Shown here in pieces: positions 1 through 5,958 of a DNA stretch of 19,157 bases. Position numbers and translations under genes: made by a program. The notes beneath the pieces were generated by a model, which did not search any database, was not told where the DNA came from, and saw only the letters and a program-made list of their open reading frames with translations. The stretch's first letter is position 1; each line of letters begins with the position of its first letter. Source of the stretch: Flavobacteriaceae bacterium (GTDB taxonomy: Bacteria > Bacteroidota > Bacteroidia > Flavobacteriales > Flavobacteriaceae); NCBI GenBank assembly GCA_030834365.1, contig JAURFJ010000013.1:1-19157 (forward strand). The letters run 5' to 3'.

Positions 1-57
1 TGATTACGCCCATCCAATTGTTAATAGTTTTTGACAAAGGCTAAGCCGTATTTTGGC

Positions 58-65
58 TATGTTTG
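58..65 (+). promoter_or_regulatory. Candidate -7 promoter box for phoH-purC
   Basis: TATGTTTG matches the Bacteroidota -7 consensus TAnnTTTG exactly. A TTG (31-33) lies 24 bases upstream, slightly farther than the usual -33 spacing. Transcription would begin around position 70, leaving a leader of about 25 bases before the TTG start at 95. The motif is short, so this is a candidate only. Confidence 0.45.
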
Positions 66-94
66 TTTGAAGGTAAAATTAGTGAAAAGATATT

Positions 95-1057
95 TTGAAC
101 GAACTACTCATCGAACTCACCGATATTAACGCGCAAGACTTTTTCGGGCTAGAAAACGAAACCGTCAGTCTGTTAAAAAAATACTACCCAAAGTTAAAAA
201 TAGTAGCTAGGGGGAATAAGCTGAAAGCCTACGGAGACGAGGAAGAATTGGAAGCCTTTGACAGCCATTTCGATCAATTAACCTCTCACTTTGCGCGATA
301 TAATAAGTTGGACGAAAATAGCATTGAGCGCATTTTGAGTGGCGACCATCACGAAAGAAAAACGGCAGAAGCCCCATCTGAAATCGACCATATGGTTTTG
401 GTTCATGGGGTGAATGGACGTAAGATCAAGGCCCAAACCTTCAATCAAAAACGCTTAGTAGAAGCCGTACTGAAAAACGACATGGTCTTTGCCATTGGTC
501 CTGCCGGTACCGGTAAAACCTATACCGGTGTTGCTATGGCTGTTAAAGCCCTTAAAGAGAAACAGGTCAGACGAATTATTCTCACACGTCCTGCGGTTGA
601 GGCAGGAGAGAACCTGGGCTTTTTACCCGGAGATCTTAAAGAGAAATTGGATCCCTACATGCAGCCGTTGTACGACGCGTTGCGTGACATGATCGATCCA
701 GAAAAGCTGCAGAACTATATTGAGACTGGAGTCATTCAAATAGCCCCTCTAGCGTTTATGCGCGGTAGAACCTTAGACGATGCTTTTGTAATACTCGATG
801 AGGCCCAAAATACCACCCATGCTCAGATGAAGATGTTTTTAACGCGCATGGGTAAAAACGCGAAATTTTTATTAACCGGAGATCCCGGTCAAATTGATTT
901 GCCTCGCCGGGTAATCTCTGGCCTAAAAGAAGCGCTTCTGGTGTTGAATAAAATCGAAGGTATATCTATAATTTATCTGGATGATAAAGATGTTATTCGC
1001 CACAGATTAGTGAAAAAAGTGATTGACGCGTACAAGAACATTGAACATCAAAACTGA
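95..1057 (+). CDS. phoH: PhoH family ATPase (PhoH-like/YbeZ type)
   Basis: A 320-residue PhoH-family P-loop ATPase, the usual length for the cytoplasmic PhoH/YbeZ type. Residues 1-85 form the poorly conserved N-terminal part. The ATPase core follows, with Walker A GPAGTGKT at 135-142, the family motif TRPAVEAGENLGFLPGD near 164-180, Walker B FVILDEAQN at 231-239, and TGDPGQIDLP near 261-270. In other bacteria PhoH/YbeZ proteins are linked to RNA metabolism and ribosome maturation through YbeY; that role is inferred here. The start is TTG: an in-frame TGA lies at 83-85, and the next in-frame Met is at residue 100, too late for the fold. purC follows after 10 bases, so the two are probably co-transcribed. 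Confidence 0.93.
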   Translation: MNELLIELTDINAQDFFGLENETVSLLKKYYPKLKIVARGNKLKAYGDEEELEAFDSHFDQLTSHFARYNKLDENSIERILSGDHHERKTAEAPSEIDHMVLVHGVNGRKIKAQTFNQKRLVEAVLKNDMVFAIGPAGTGKTYTGVAMAVKALKEKQVRRIILTRPAVEAGENLGFLPGDLKEKLDPYMQPLYDALRDMIDPEKLQNYIETGVIQIAPLAFMRGRTLDDAFVILDEAQNTTHAQMKMFLTRMGKNAKFLLTGDPGQIDLPRRVISGLKEALLVLNKIEGISIIYLDDKDVIRHRLVKKVIDAYKNIEHQN

Positions 1058-1067
1058 GTAAACGCAC

Positions 1068-2024
1068 ATGTCTAACCACACTTTAATGCATACCGACTTT
1101 GCCTTTGAGGGCCAACGCTCGGTTTATAGAGGTAAAGTAAGAGAAGTATATGCGCTTGAGAATGACCTTCTGGTCATGGTTGCCACCGATAGGCTCTCTG
1201 CATTTGATGTGGTTATGCCCAAGGGTATTCCATTCAAGGGTCAAATTCTGAATCAAATAGCAACAAAGATGCTCAAGGCGACCTCCGACTTGGTTCCGAA
1301 TTGGCTTATAGCTTCTCCCGATCCTAACGTTGCAATCGGAAAGGCCTGTGAGCCTATAAAAATTGAGATGGTTATACGCGGATACCTTGCTGGACATGCT
1401 GCCCGTGAGTATGCCTTAGGTAAACGAGAATTATGTGGAGTAAAGCTTTCAGAGGGCTTAAAGGAGAACGATCGATTTGATACACCCCTAATTACCCCGG
1501 CGACAAAAGCAGAACAAGGCGAACACGACGAAGATATTTCAGTAGAAGGTATTTTAGATCGAGGAATCGTCAGCGAGGCCGATTACGCCATATTGGAAAA
1601 GTATACCCGTTTGCTTTTTGAAAAGGGAAGTCAAATGGCCAAAGCCTCCAATCTGATTCTGGTAGATACCAAGTACGAGTTCGGAAAGACTAAGGAGGGT
1701 GAAATTGTACTTATAGATGAGGTGCACACCCCTGATTCTTCGCGCTATTTTTACGCGGATACCTATGAAGAGTTACAGCAGAAGGGTCTTGCTCAGCGGC
1801 AATTATCAAAAGAATTTGTGAGAAGATGGCTTATTGAACAAGGTTTTCAAGGTAAAGAGGGTCAGCAACTTCCACAAATGAGCGACACCTATATAGAAGG
1901 CGTCTCAAAGCGCTATATTGAGCTGTATGAGGCTATACTTCAGGAGCCGTTTGTCAAAGCGGACACCTCAGACATCAATGAGCGCATAGCCCGAAATGTC
2001 AATCAGTTTTTGTCTACTTTTTGA
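1068..2024 (+). CDS. purC: Phosphoribosylaminoimidazole-succinocarboxamide synthase (SAICAR synthetase)
   Basis: A 318-residue SAICAR synthetase, which joins CAIR and L-aspartate using ATP in de novo purine synthesis in the cytoplasm. The order of motifs is typical: YRGKVREVY at 20-28 (nucleotide-binding loop), VATDRLSAFDVVMPKGIPFKG at about 38-58, IEMVIRGYLAGH at 99-110, TPLITPATKAEQGEHDEDIS near 139-158, and LIDEVHTPDSSRYFY in the C-terminal half. The length suits the longer form common in Bacteroidota, which is larger than the roughly 240-residue E. coli enzyme. It starts with ATG 10 bases after phoH. A weak hairpin with a T-run follows the stop. Confidence 0.97.
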   Translation: MSNHTLMHTDFAFEGQRSVYRGKVREVYALENDLLVMVATDRLSAFDVVMPKGIPFKGQILNQIATKMLKATSDLVPNWLIASPDPNVAIGKACEPIKIEMVIRGYLAGHAAREYALGKRELCGVKLSEGLKENDRFDTPLITPATKAEQGEHDEDISVEGILDRGIVSEADYAILEKYTRLLFEKGSQMAKASNLILVDTKYEFGKTKEGEIVLIDEVHTPDSSRYFYADTYEELQQKGLAQRQLSKEFVRRWLIEQGFQGKEGQQLPQMSDTYIEGVSKRYIELYEAILQEPFVKADTSDINERIARNVNQFLSTF

Positions 2025-2030
2025 TCTTCT

Positions 2031-2052
2031 GCGCAATTCTTGCGTATTTTTT
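2031..2052 (+). terminator. Weak intrinsic terminator after purC
   Basis: CGCAA (2032-2036) pairs with TTGCG (2040-2044) around a TTC loop, with a G-T wobble extending the stem. ATTTTTT follows. The stem is short, so termination may be partial and read into the cold-shock gene. Confidence 0.45.
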
Positions 2053-2121
2053 GCAGATTTCAAGTCTGAATCTATTTAATTCTCAGATAAATAGCTTTCT
2101 TTTGCAAAAGATTTTTAAATT

Positions 2122-2313
2122 ATGAATGGAACAGTAAAATTTTTCAATGAAACCAAAGGTTTTGGTTTTATCACTAACGACGAAACAGGTGAAGACGTAT
2201 TTGTACACGTAACTGCCTTGAGAGGTCTAACACTTAAAGAAGGCGATGCCGTTTCTTACTCAGAAGAGCAAGGAAAGAAAGGTCTTCAGGCTGCGAATAT
2301 AGAATTGCTATAA
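2122..2313 (+). CDS. Cold-shock domain protein (CspA family)
   Basis: A 63-residue single cold-shock domain, a five-stranded OB fold that binds single-stranded RNA and DNA. RNP1 is KGFGFI at 12-17 and RNP2 is VFVHV at 26-30, with the family start NGTVKFFNETKGFGFI. Such proteins act as RNA chaperones and are often among the most abundant small proteins in the cytoplasm. It stands 97 bases after purC, and a strong hairpin terminator follows 27 bases after the stop, so it is likely its own transcript. No exact TAnnTTTG box is visible upstream; the nearest is TAGCTTTC at 2092-2099, with one mismatch. It may be cold-induced or constitutive; the sequence does not decide. Confidence 0.95.
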   Translation: MNGTVKFFNETKGFGFITNDETGEDVFVHVTALRGLTLKEGDAVSYSEEQGKKGLQAANIELL

Positions 2314-2340
2314 CATACCGAATTATATTTGCCAGAATCG

Positions 2341-2368
2341 AAAGCAGCTCATTGAGCTGCTTTTTTTT
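2341..2368 (+). terminator. Strong intrinsic terminator of the cold-shock gene
   Basis: AAAGCAGCTC (2341-2350) pairs perfectly with GAGCTGCTTT around an ATT loop, and the stem runs straight into eight T residues (2361-2368). This is a textbook rho-independent terminator on the plus strand. Confidence 0.88.
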
Positions 2369-2369
2369 G

Positions 2370-2491
2370 CTGTGCTGAGCACAGTTTGGTTCTTTTGAGA
2401 AATGGAATTACCCCTTACCTAAACGGTGAGTGGTGAGTCCCTAGGGGAAAGCTTACAACAAGCACAACCACCAACTGTGCTGCGCACAGTT
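2370..2491. repeat. Two near-identical short hairpins, 105 bases apart
   Basis: CTGTGCTGAGCACAGTT at 2370-2386 and CTGTGCTGCGCACAGTT at 2475-2491 differ at one loop base. Each folds on itself through CTGTGC/GCACAG. Both sit near a GCTGC plus T-run motif: the cold-shock terminator before the first copy and 2493-2503 after the second. Bases 2387-2453 between them contain no gene or RNA that I can recognise. Confidence 0.6.
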
Positions 2492-2503
2492 AGCTGCTTT
2501 TTT
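2473..2503 (+). terminator. Possible plus-strand terminator inside the inverted repeat
   Basis: AACTGTGC (2473-2480) pairs with GCACAGTT (2484-2491) around TGC. AGCTGC and then six T residues (2498-2503) follow. The six-base gap between stem and T-run is not ideal, so its efficiency is doubtful. It faces the tRNA terminator on the other strand. Confidence 0.4.
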
Positions 2504-2544
2504 ATTTTACAGCAGGCTCGAGCGAGCTCAACCTGCTGTAAAAT

Positions 2545-2577
2545 AAAAAACCACCGTGTTCATCTAACACGGTGGTT
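2545..2577 (-). terminator. Intrinsic terminator of tRNA-Met
   Basis: Read on the minus strand, AACCACCGTGTT pairs with AACACGGTGGTT (12 base pairs, five-base loop). It is followed by a T-run that is the complement of the A-run at 2545-2550. It lies directly downstream of the tRNA 3' end. Confidence 0.85.
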
Positions 2578-2587
2578 GTGCTTGTTG

Positions 2588-2661
2588 TAGCGAGGGGGGG
2601 AATTGAACCCCCGACCTCAGGGTTATGAATCCTGCGCTCTAACCGCCTGAGCTACCTCGCC
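2588..2661 (-). tRNA. tRNA-Met (anticodon CAT), elongator type
   Basis: A complete 74-base cloverleaf. The acceptor GGCGAGG pairs with CCTCGCT, with position 1-72 a G-U wobble. The D arm is GCTC/GAGC. The anticodon arm CAGGA-TTCATAA-CCCTG has an A-C opposition at 31-39. The T arm is GGGGG-TTCAATT-CCCCC and the discriminator is A. The anticodon is CAT. The initiator features (unpaired position 1-72 and three consecutive G-C pairs in the anticodon stem) are absent, so elongator Met is favoured. An Ile tRNA with lysidine at C34 also carries CAT and cannot be wholly excluded by eye. CCA is not encoded (the next bases are CAA), as is usual in Bacteroidota. It appears to be a single-gene unit with its own promoter and terminator. 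Confidence 0.93.
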
Positions 2662-2682
2662 TCGCGGTTTCTAAAGTGGCTG

Positions 2683-2690
2683 CAAATATA
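2683..2690 (-). promoter_or_regulatory. Candidate -7 promoter box for tRNA-Met
   Basis: The minus strand reads TATATTTG, an exact match to TAnnTTTG, 21 bases before the mature tRNA 5' end. This would leave a leader of about 15 bases to be removed by RNase P. No clear -33 TTG is seen. Confidence 0.6.
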
Positions 2691-2752
2691 AAGAGTAATT
2701 TTTTTTAATCTCTACTTTTTGATTAATTTGCTCAAATGCCTAAAGCTACACT

Positions 2753-3139
2753 ATGAGCACTAAGAAGAAGTTTGAGATGGAATTCGTAATTCAGGCATCT
2801 CCGCAGTTACTCTACCAATATATATCTACGGCTTCGGGTCTTTCAGAGTGGTATGCAGACAACGTGAATGCGCGAAGTGAGAAGTTTACATTTATATGGG
2901 ACGGAAACGAAGAGGAAGCCATGCTCTTGAAGAAAAAATCAGATCAATATGTTCGATTTCAATGGAGTCATTCGGAGAGCCCAGAGGAGTTTTTTGAGCT
3001 GAGAATTGTGGTTGATGAGATTACAAAAGACGTCTCCCTATTTGTGATAGACTTCGCAGATGAAGATGAAATTGAGGAGTCAAAAATGCTTTGGGACAAT
3101 CAGATAGATGATCTGAAGCACGTATTGGGTTCTGTTTAA
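2753..3139 (+). CDS. START-like / SRPBCC domain protein
   Basis: A 128-residue protein that spans one START-like fold, of the type annotated in Bacteroidota as START-like domain or Hsp90-activator-like. Family-like features are the opening KKFEMEFVIQASPQLLYQYIST (about 5-26), the LSEWYADNV stretch near 30-38, and a long amphipathic C-terminal helix with MLWDNQIDDLKHVLG. The fold makes a hydrophobic cavity, but the ligand and molecular role are unknown. There is no signal peptide or membrane segment, so it should be cytoplasmic. It begins the two-gene plus-strand unit with the class IV aminotransferase (13-base gap). This neighbourhood, followed by yqgE, HU, fmt and recQ, is familiar from Flavobacteriia from memory, not from a search. 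Confidence 0.82.
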   Translation: MSTKKKFEMEFVIQASPQLLYQYISTASGLSEWYADNVNARSEKFTFIWDGNEEEAMLLKKKSDQYVRFQWSHSESPEEFFELRIVVDEITKDVSLFVIDFADEDEIEESKMLWDNQIDDLKHVLGSV

Positions 3140-3152
3140 TAAGACAGCCTGA

Positions 3153-3965
3153 ATGATTCTAAACAATAACGGGAGTCTGATCTCTTTAGAACAGATTAAT
3201 TTTTCCTTTTCTGATAGCTTATTGAGCAGCTCGGCTCTTATCGAGGAGCGTATGCTGTTTAGCGGATTAGAATGCGCCACTTTCGAGGAGCATTATTTTT
3301 CTATAATGGCTTCTATGCGCATTTTCAGAAGGAGTATACCTATGGGGTACACCCCTGAATTTTTTCTAGAAGAGATTCAAAAGACGCTTAAAGTAAACGC
3401 AGCCTTGTCGAAAACATTGGTATGCTTTTATTCTGGAATCGATGCCTTGACTCATCCGGTTTTCTACATAACCGTAAAACCGCTAAAACCCGACCACTTT
3501 CGCGTACAGATTGTAGAGGAGATTGATGTGTTCAAAGACTTTTTTTGGCATTCGGATTACTTAAGCGGCATTCGTGTTAAGCCCCTTCCGGTTCAGGTGG
3601 TAGCTGATGCCTATTGTACCGATCATGCCTACACAGACTGCGTCTTAATCAATGAGCGCAAAGAAATAGTTATGTCATTGAATGGTTTTGTCTTTTTACG
3701 TTTCGGAAATACCATAAAGACACCTGCCGAGAATTCAGGTGTGTACAGAGACGTTTTTAGAACACGATTGATTGAGCAGATTAAGACTATAGATTCGTTC
3801 GATTTTGAGCAGTGCGCCTTAAATCCTTTTGATGTGCAGCGCGCAGATGAATTTGTGGTGGTTAGTTTGGAACAGGGGTTATTCGCAGTCAACAACTACC
3901 GAAAAACAACCTACCAAAAAGAGTGGATTTACGCGGTTGAGCAGCGGCTCAATGAATTAATTTAA
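3153..3965 (+). CDS. Divergent aminotransferase class IV family protein
   Basis: A 270-residue protein resembling fold-type IV PLP enzymes (branched-chain aminotransferase and aminodeoxychorismate lyase relatives). The recognisable core is TDCVLINERKEIVMSLNGFVFLRFGNTIKTPAENSGVYRDVFR in the middle to C-terminal half, split here as TDCVLIN (161-167), LNGFVFLRFG (176-185) and TPAENSGVYRD (190-200). These match the family pattern of an LxN turn, then N-x-F, then TP..GvyR. Lys143 (RVKPLPVQ) sits about 19 residues before TDCVL, where the PLP lysine is expected. The Glu that usually lies five residues before the Asn of NxF is not in register (Ile172; Glu171 is adjacent). Activity and substrate are therefore uncertain. 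Its last nine bases overlap the convergent yqgE. Confidence 0.75.
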   Translation: MILNNNGSLISLEQINFSFSDSLLSSSALIEERMLFSGLECATFEEHYFSIMASMRIFRRSIPMGYTPEFFLEEIQKTLKVNAALSKTLVCFYSGIDALTHPVFYITVKPLKPDHFRVQIVEEIDVFKDFFWHSDYLSGIRVKPLPVQVVADAYCTDHAYTDCVLINERKEIVMSLNGFVFLRFGNTIKTPAENSGVYRDVFRTRLIEQIKTIDSFDFEQCALNPFDVQRADEFVVVSLEQGLFAVNNYRKTTYQKEWIYAVEQRLNELI

Positions 3966-4505
3966 ACGCGGATCGTCGGGGGTGTTTATCCATTCTTGAT
4001 AGTGATCCCCCTGCTGGGATAACAGGGCTTTCCAGAATGTTTTAGTCGGCTCTCTAAATAGTTCACTTAGCTTGAAATGGTCTACTACTATCCAACTGCC
4101 GTCAGCAATTTCCCCTTCTAGCTGGGTGTAAGACCATCCTGTATAGCCCATGAAAAACCGAATTTCGGTAGTATCAAGTCCATGCTGCTTTAACAGATCC
4201 ATTGCTTTTTCAAAAGAACCTCCCCAATAGAGTGTTTCGCCAATGTGCATACCATCGTCTATTTTGTCAGGAACAGAATGAAGAAAATAAAGGTTCTCTG
4301 ATTCCACTGGCCCTCCATTGAATACGCCAAAATTTTGCTTCGTATCGCTTATGATATCGCTCAGCTGAAAGGGGAGTGGTTTGTTGAGAATGAAACCGAC
4401 CACGCCATCAGCGTTAACCGCTGTTATAAGAATGACACTTTTGCCAAAATCTCGGTCTGTGGTGAGATGGGGTTGAGCAATTAGGAGTTGTCCTTTACAG
4501 AGCAT
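3957..4505 (-). CDS. YqgE/AlgH family protein
   Basis: A 182-residue member of the YqgE/AlgH family, the usual length. Signature parts are KGQLLIAQPHLTTDRDFGKSVIL at the N-terminus, VGFILNKPL near residue 36-44, FNGGPVESENLYFLHS near 62-77, and the RFFMGYTGWSYTQLEGEIADGSW region. The family was tied to alginate regulation in Pseudomonas, but its biochemical function is unknown. It is a cytoplasmic protein with no signal peptide. The stop overlaps the end of the convergent aminotransferase by nine bases, and no terminator is visible there. A -7 box ends only five bases before the ATG, which suggests a nearly or fully leaderless message. Confidence 0.92.
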   Translation of the reverse strand: MLCKGQLLIAQPHLTTDRDFGKSVILITAVNADGVVGFILNKPLPFQLSDIISDTKQNFGVFNGGPVESENLYFLHSVPDKIDDGMHIGETLYWGGSFEKAMDLLKQHGLDTTEIRFFMGYTGWSYTQLEGEIADGSWIVVDHFKLSELFREPTKTFWKALLSQQGDHYQEWINTPDDPRLN

Positions 4506-4510
4506 TTCAA

Positions 4511-4518
4511 CAAATTTA
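4511..4518 (-). promoter_or_regulatory. Candidate -7 box of yqgE, very close to the start codon
   Basis: The minus strand reads TAAATTTG, an exact TAnnTTTG match, followed by TTGAA and then the ATG. In this promoter class transcription begins a few bases after the G, which would place the first transcribed base at or next to the start codon. It lies just past the HU terminator, so yqgE appears to have its own promoter. Confidence 0.5.
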
Positions 4519-4533
4519 GACGGTACAATGAAT

Positions 4534-4557
4534 AAAAAAAGCGCCTTTAAGGCGCTT
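4534..4557 (-). terminator. Intrinsic terminator of the HU gene
   Basis: On the minus strand AAAGCGCC pairs with GGCGCTTT around TTAAA and continues into a run of T residues (the complement of A 4534-4540). It lies 22 bases after the HU stop codon. Confidence 0.88.
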
Positions 4558-4579
4558 TCTACACTTAATAAAAAGTGTA

Positions 4580-4852
4580 TTAGTTTACTGCAGAAGATAG
4601 TTCAGCACCTGCCTTAAACTTAACCACATTTTTAGCTTTGATCTTAATAGTAGCTCCAGTCTGTGGGTTTCTTCCTTCTCTTGCGCTTCTCTTAGATACA
4701 GACCAAGATCCGAAACCTACTAAAGAAACTCTTCCTCCTTTTTTCAAAGAACCTTCAATGTTACCTAAGAAAGATTCTAATGCTTTTTTTGCAGCAGCTT
4801 TTGTGATACCGGCATCAGCAGCCATTGCATCGATTAATTCAGTTTTGTTCAT
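4580..4852 (-). CDS. HU family DNA-binding protein
   Basis: A 90-residue HU-type histone-like protein, the standard length. The start MNKTELIDAMAADAGITKAAA forms the helical dimerisation body. The signature VSLVGFGSWSVSKRSAREGRNP (about 43-64) covers the beta saddle, and the RNPQTGATIKIKA arm (about 61-73) carries the proline that intercalates in the minor groove. HU homodimers bend DNA and compact the nucleoid. It is monocistronic here: an exact -7 box lies upstream and a strong terminator downstream. Strong expression would be normal for HU, which fits this isolated transcription unit. Confidence 0.97.
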   Translation of the reverse strand: MNKTELIDAMAADAGITKAAAKKALESFLGNIEGSLKKGGRVSLVGFGSWSVSKRSAREGRNPQTGATIKIKAKNVVKFKAGAELSSAVN

Positions 4853-4891
4853 AGTAAATTAATTTTAAGGGTTATTGTTTGATAACGCACT

Positions 4892-4899
4892 CAAATATA
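4892..4899 (-). promoter_or_regulatory. Candidate -7 promoter box for HU
   Basis: The minus strand reads TATATTTG, exact for TAnnTTTG and identical to the tRNA-Met box. The expected start is about 33 bases before the HU ATG. No -33 TTG is apparent. The 4900-4998 stretch between this site and the fmt stop is AT-rich with only weak dyads and no clear fmt terminator. Confidence 0.6.
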
Positions 4900-4998
4900 A
4901 TCGGAAATCTCTGTAAATGGCCTAAGGACGGGGCTTAGCTTCAATTTTGTTAATAAGTTTAATGGTTTATTAACATTTAACCCTAGCATTTCACTGTT

Positions 4999-5958
4999 TT
5001 AGAGGGTTGAAAACATAAGAACAGGGGTTTTAAACGTGTATCCGTTGAGGAAATCTTTGACACTTGTTGGCTTTTTGGACGGAAATTGCCACCTTAAAAG
5101 TTCAACAGAATCGTGTTTTAACCCTAAATAAATACGAGACCCCTCAATCATTAAGTGATTTTTTTCGATGGTTTTGGATGAAGCATAACCCACCTCCAAA
5201 AGTTTTATTACCGTCTCTTGATGGTCTTCTTTTATGAGCGCTTTCGCTCCAGGGTATGGACATAAACTTCTAATGAGATTAATAAAATCACTAGCCGATA
5301 GATCCAAGTCAATTTGTGTATTCTCTTTAGTGAGTTTCGGAGCTTGTTTTTCGGTTGGTTCTTCAGGTTGTTGTCGAGCGGTCAGCGTACCTGTACTAAG
5401 GCCTACAATCGTTTCTTCGATTAGCGGACCTCCCATAAGCATGAGCTTGTCGTGAAGCGTTTGGGTGTTATCGCTGGAATCAATAGCACAGGCTTGCTGA
5501 AGTAGTATGCCCCCCGTATCAATTCGATCGTCAATTAAAAAAGTAGTCAAACCCGTTAATTGTTCACCGTTGCGTATTGCCCACTGAATGGGTGCTGCCC
5601 CTCTGTAAGCAGGAAGTAAAGAGGCATGAAGGTTAAATGTACCAAACTTTGTCTTCTTCCATATAGCCGCCGGCAGCATTCGAAAGGCAACGACAATGGC
5701 ACAATCTACGTCAAGCGCTTCATAGGATTGAATAAAGGACTTGCTCTTCAGGTTACCGGGTTGCATTACATGTAAACCGAGTTTCAGCGCTGTTTCTTTT
5801 ACTACGGCGTATTTAATACTTTTTCCTCGACCGGCAGGTTTGTCTACTGCTGTAATAACCGCTACTATTCGGTACCCTTTTTTTACTAAAAACTCCAGTT
5901 GATGGGCGGCAAATTCAGGTGTGCCAAAGAAGGCAATTTTTAGTGTTTTAGCGTTCAT
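4999..5958 (-). CDS. fmt: Methionyl-tRNA formyltransferase
   Basis: A 319-residue Fmt, which formylates Met on initiator tRNA using 10-formyltetrahydrofolate. The N-terminal Rossmann-like catalytic domain has KIAFFGTPEFAAH at 7-19. The active-site residues are Asn109 and His111 in FNLHASLLPAYRGAAPIQW, and Asp147 in IDTGGI, spaced as in the E. coli enzyme. The C-terminal OB-like domain that contacts tRNA begins near residue 205. The frame is open for 30 more codons upstream, but the ATG chosen here overlaps the recQ stop as ATGA (5955-5958), and family proteins begin at this point, so the longer version is rejected. It is the last gene of the ATPase-recQ-fmt operon. Confidence 0.96.
   Translation of the reverse strand: MNAKTLKIAFFGTPEFAAHQLEFLVKKGYRIVAVITAVDKPAGRGKSIKYAVVKETALKLGLHVMQPGNLKSKSFIQSYEALDVDCAIVVAFRMLPAAIWKKTKFGTFNLHASLLPAYRGAAPIQWAIRNGEQLTGLTTFLIDDRIDTGGILLQQACAIDSSDNTQTLHDKLMLMGGPLIEETIVGLSTGTLTARQQPEEPTEKQAPKLTKENTQIDLDLSASDFINLIRSLCPYPGAKALIKEDHQETVIKLLEVGYASSKTIEKNHLMIEGSRIYLGLKHDSVELLRWQFPSKKPTSVKDFLNGYTFKTPVLMFSTL

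Larger units (their letters stand above)
2454..2589. repeat. Nested inverted repeat beside tRNA-Met
   Basis: Outer arms TACAACAAGCACAACCACC (2454-2472) and its exact reverse complement (2571-2589) are 19 bases each. Inner arms TTTTTTATTTTACAGCAGG (2498-2516) and its exact complement (2532-2550) are also 19 bases, around a 15-base loop. Between outer and inner arms each side carries a different hairpin: AACTGTGC/GCACAGTT (2473-2491) on the left and AACCACCGTGTT/AACACGGTGGTT (2549-2577) on the right. The right outer arm includes the last two bases of the tRNA gene. The layout looks like an inverted duplication of the tRNA 3' flank in which the terminator stem of one copy was exchanged. Mechanism unknown. 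Confidence 0.85.

Noticed and set aside
2387..2453. Possible tRNA remnant left of the inverted repeat
   Set aside because: Because the outer arm includes the tRNA end, I looked for a decayed second tRNA next to the left arm. Only scattered short matches are seen, with no D, anticodon or T arm.
4920..4998. Terminator after fmt
   Set aside because: TTAATAA/TTATTAA and CTAAG/CTTAG dyads exist, but the stems are short or AT-only and lack a proper T-run in the right place.
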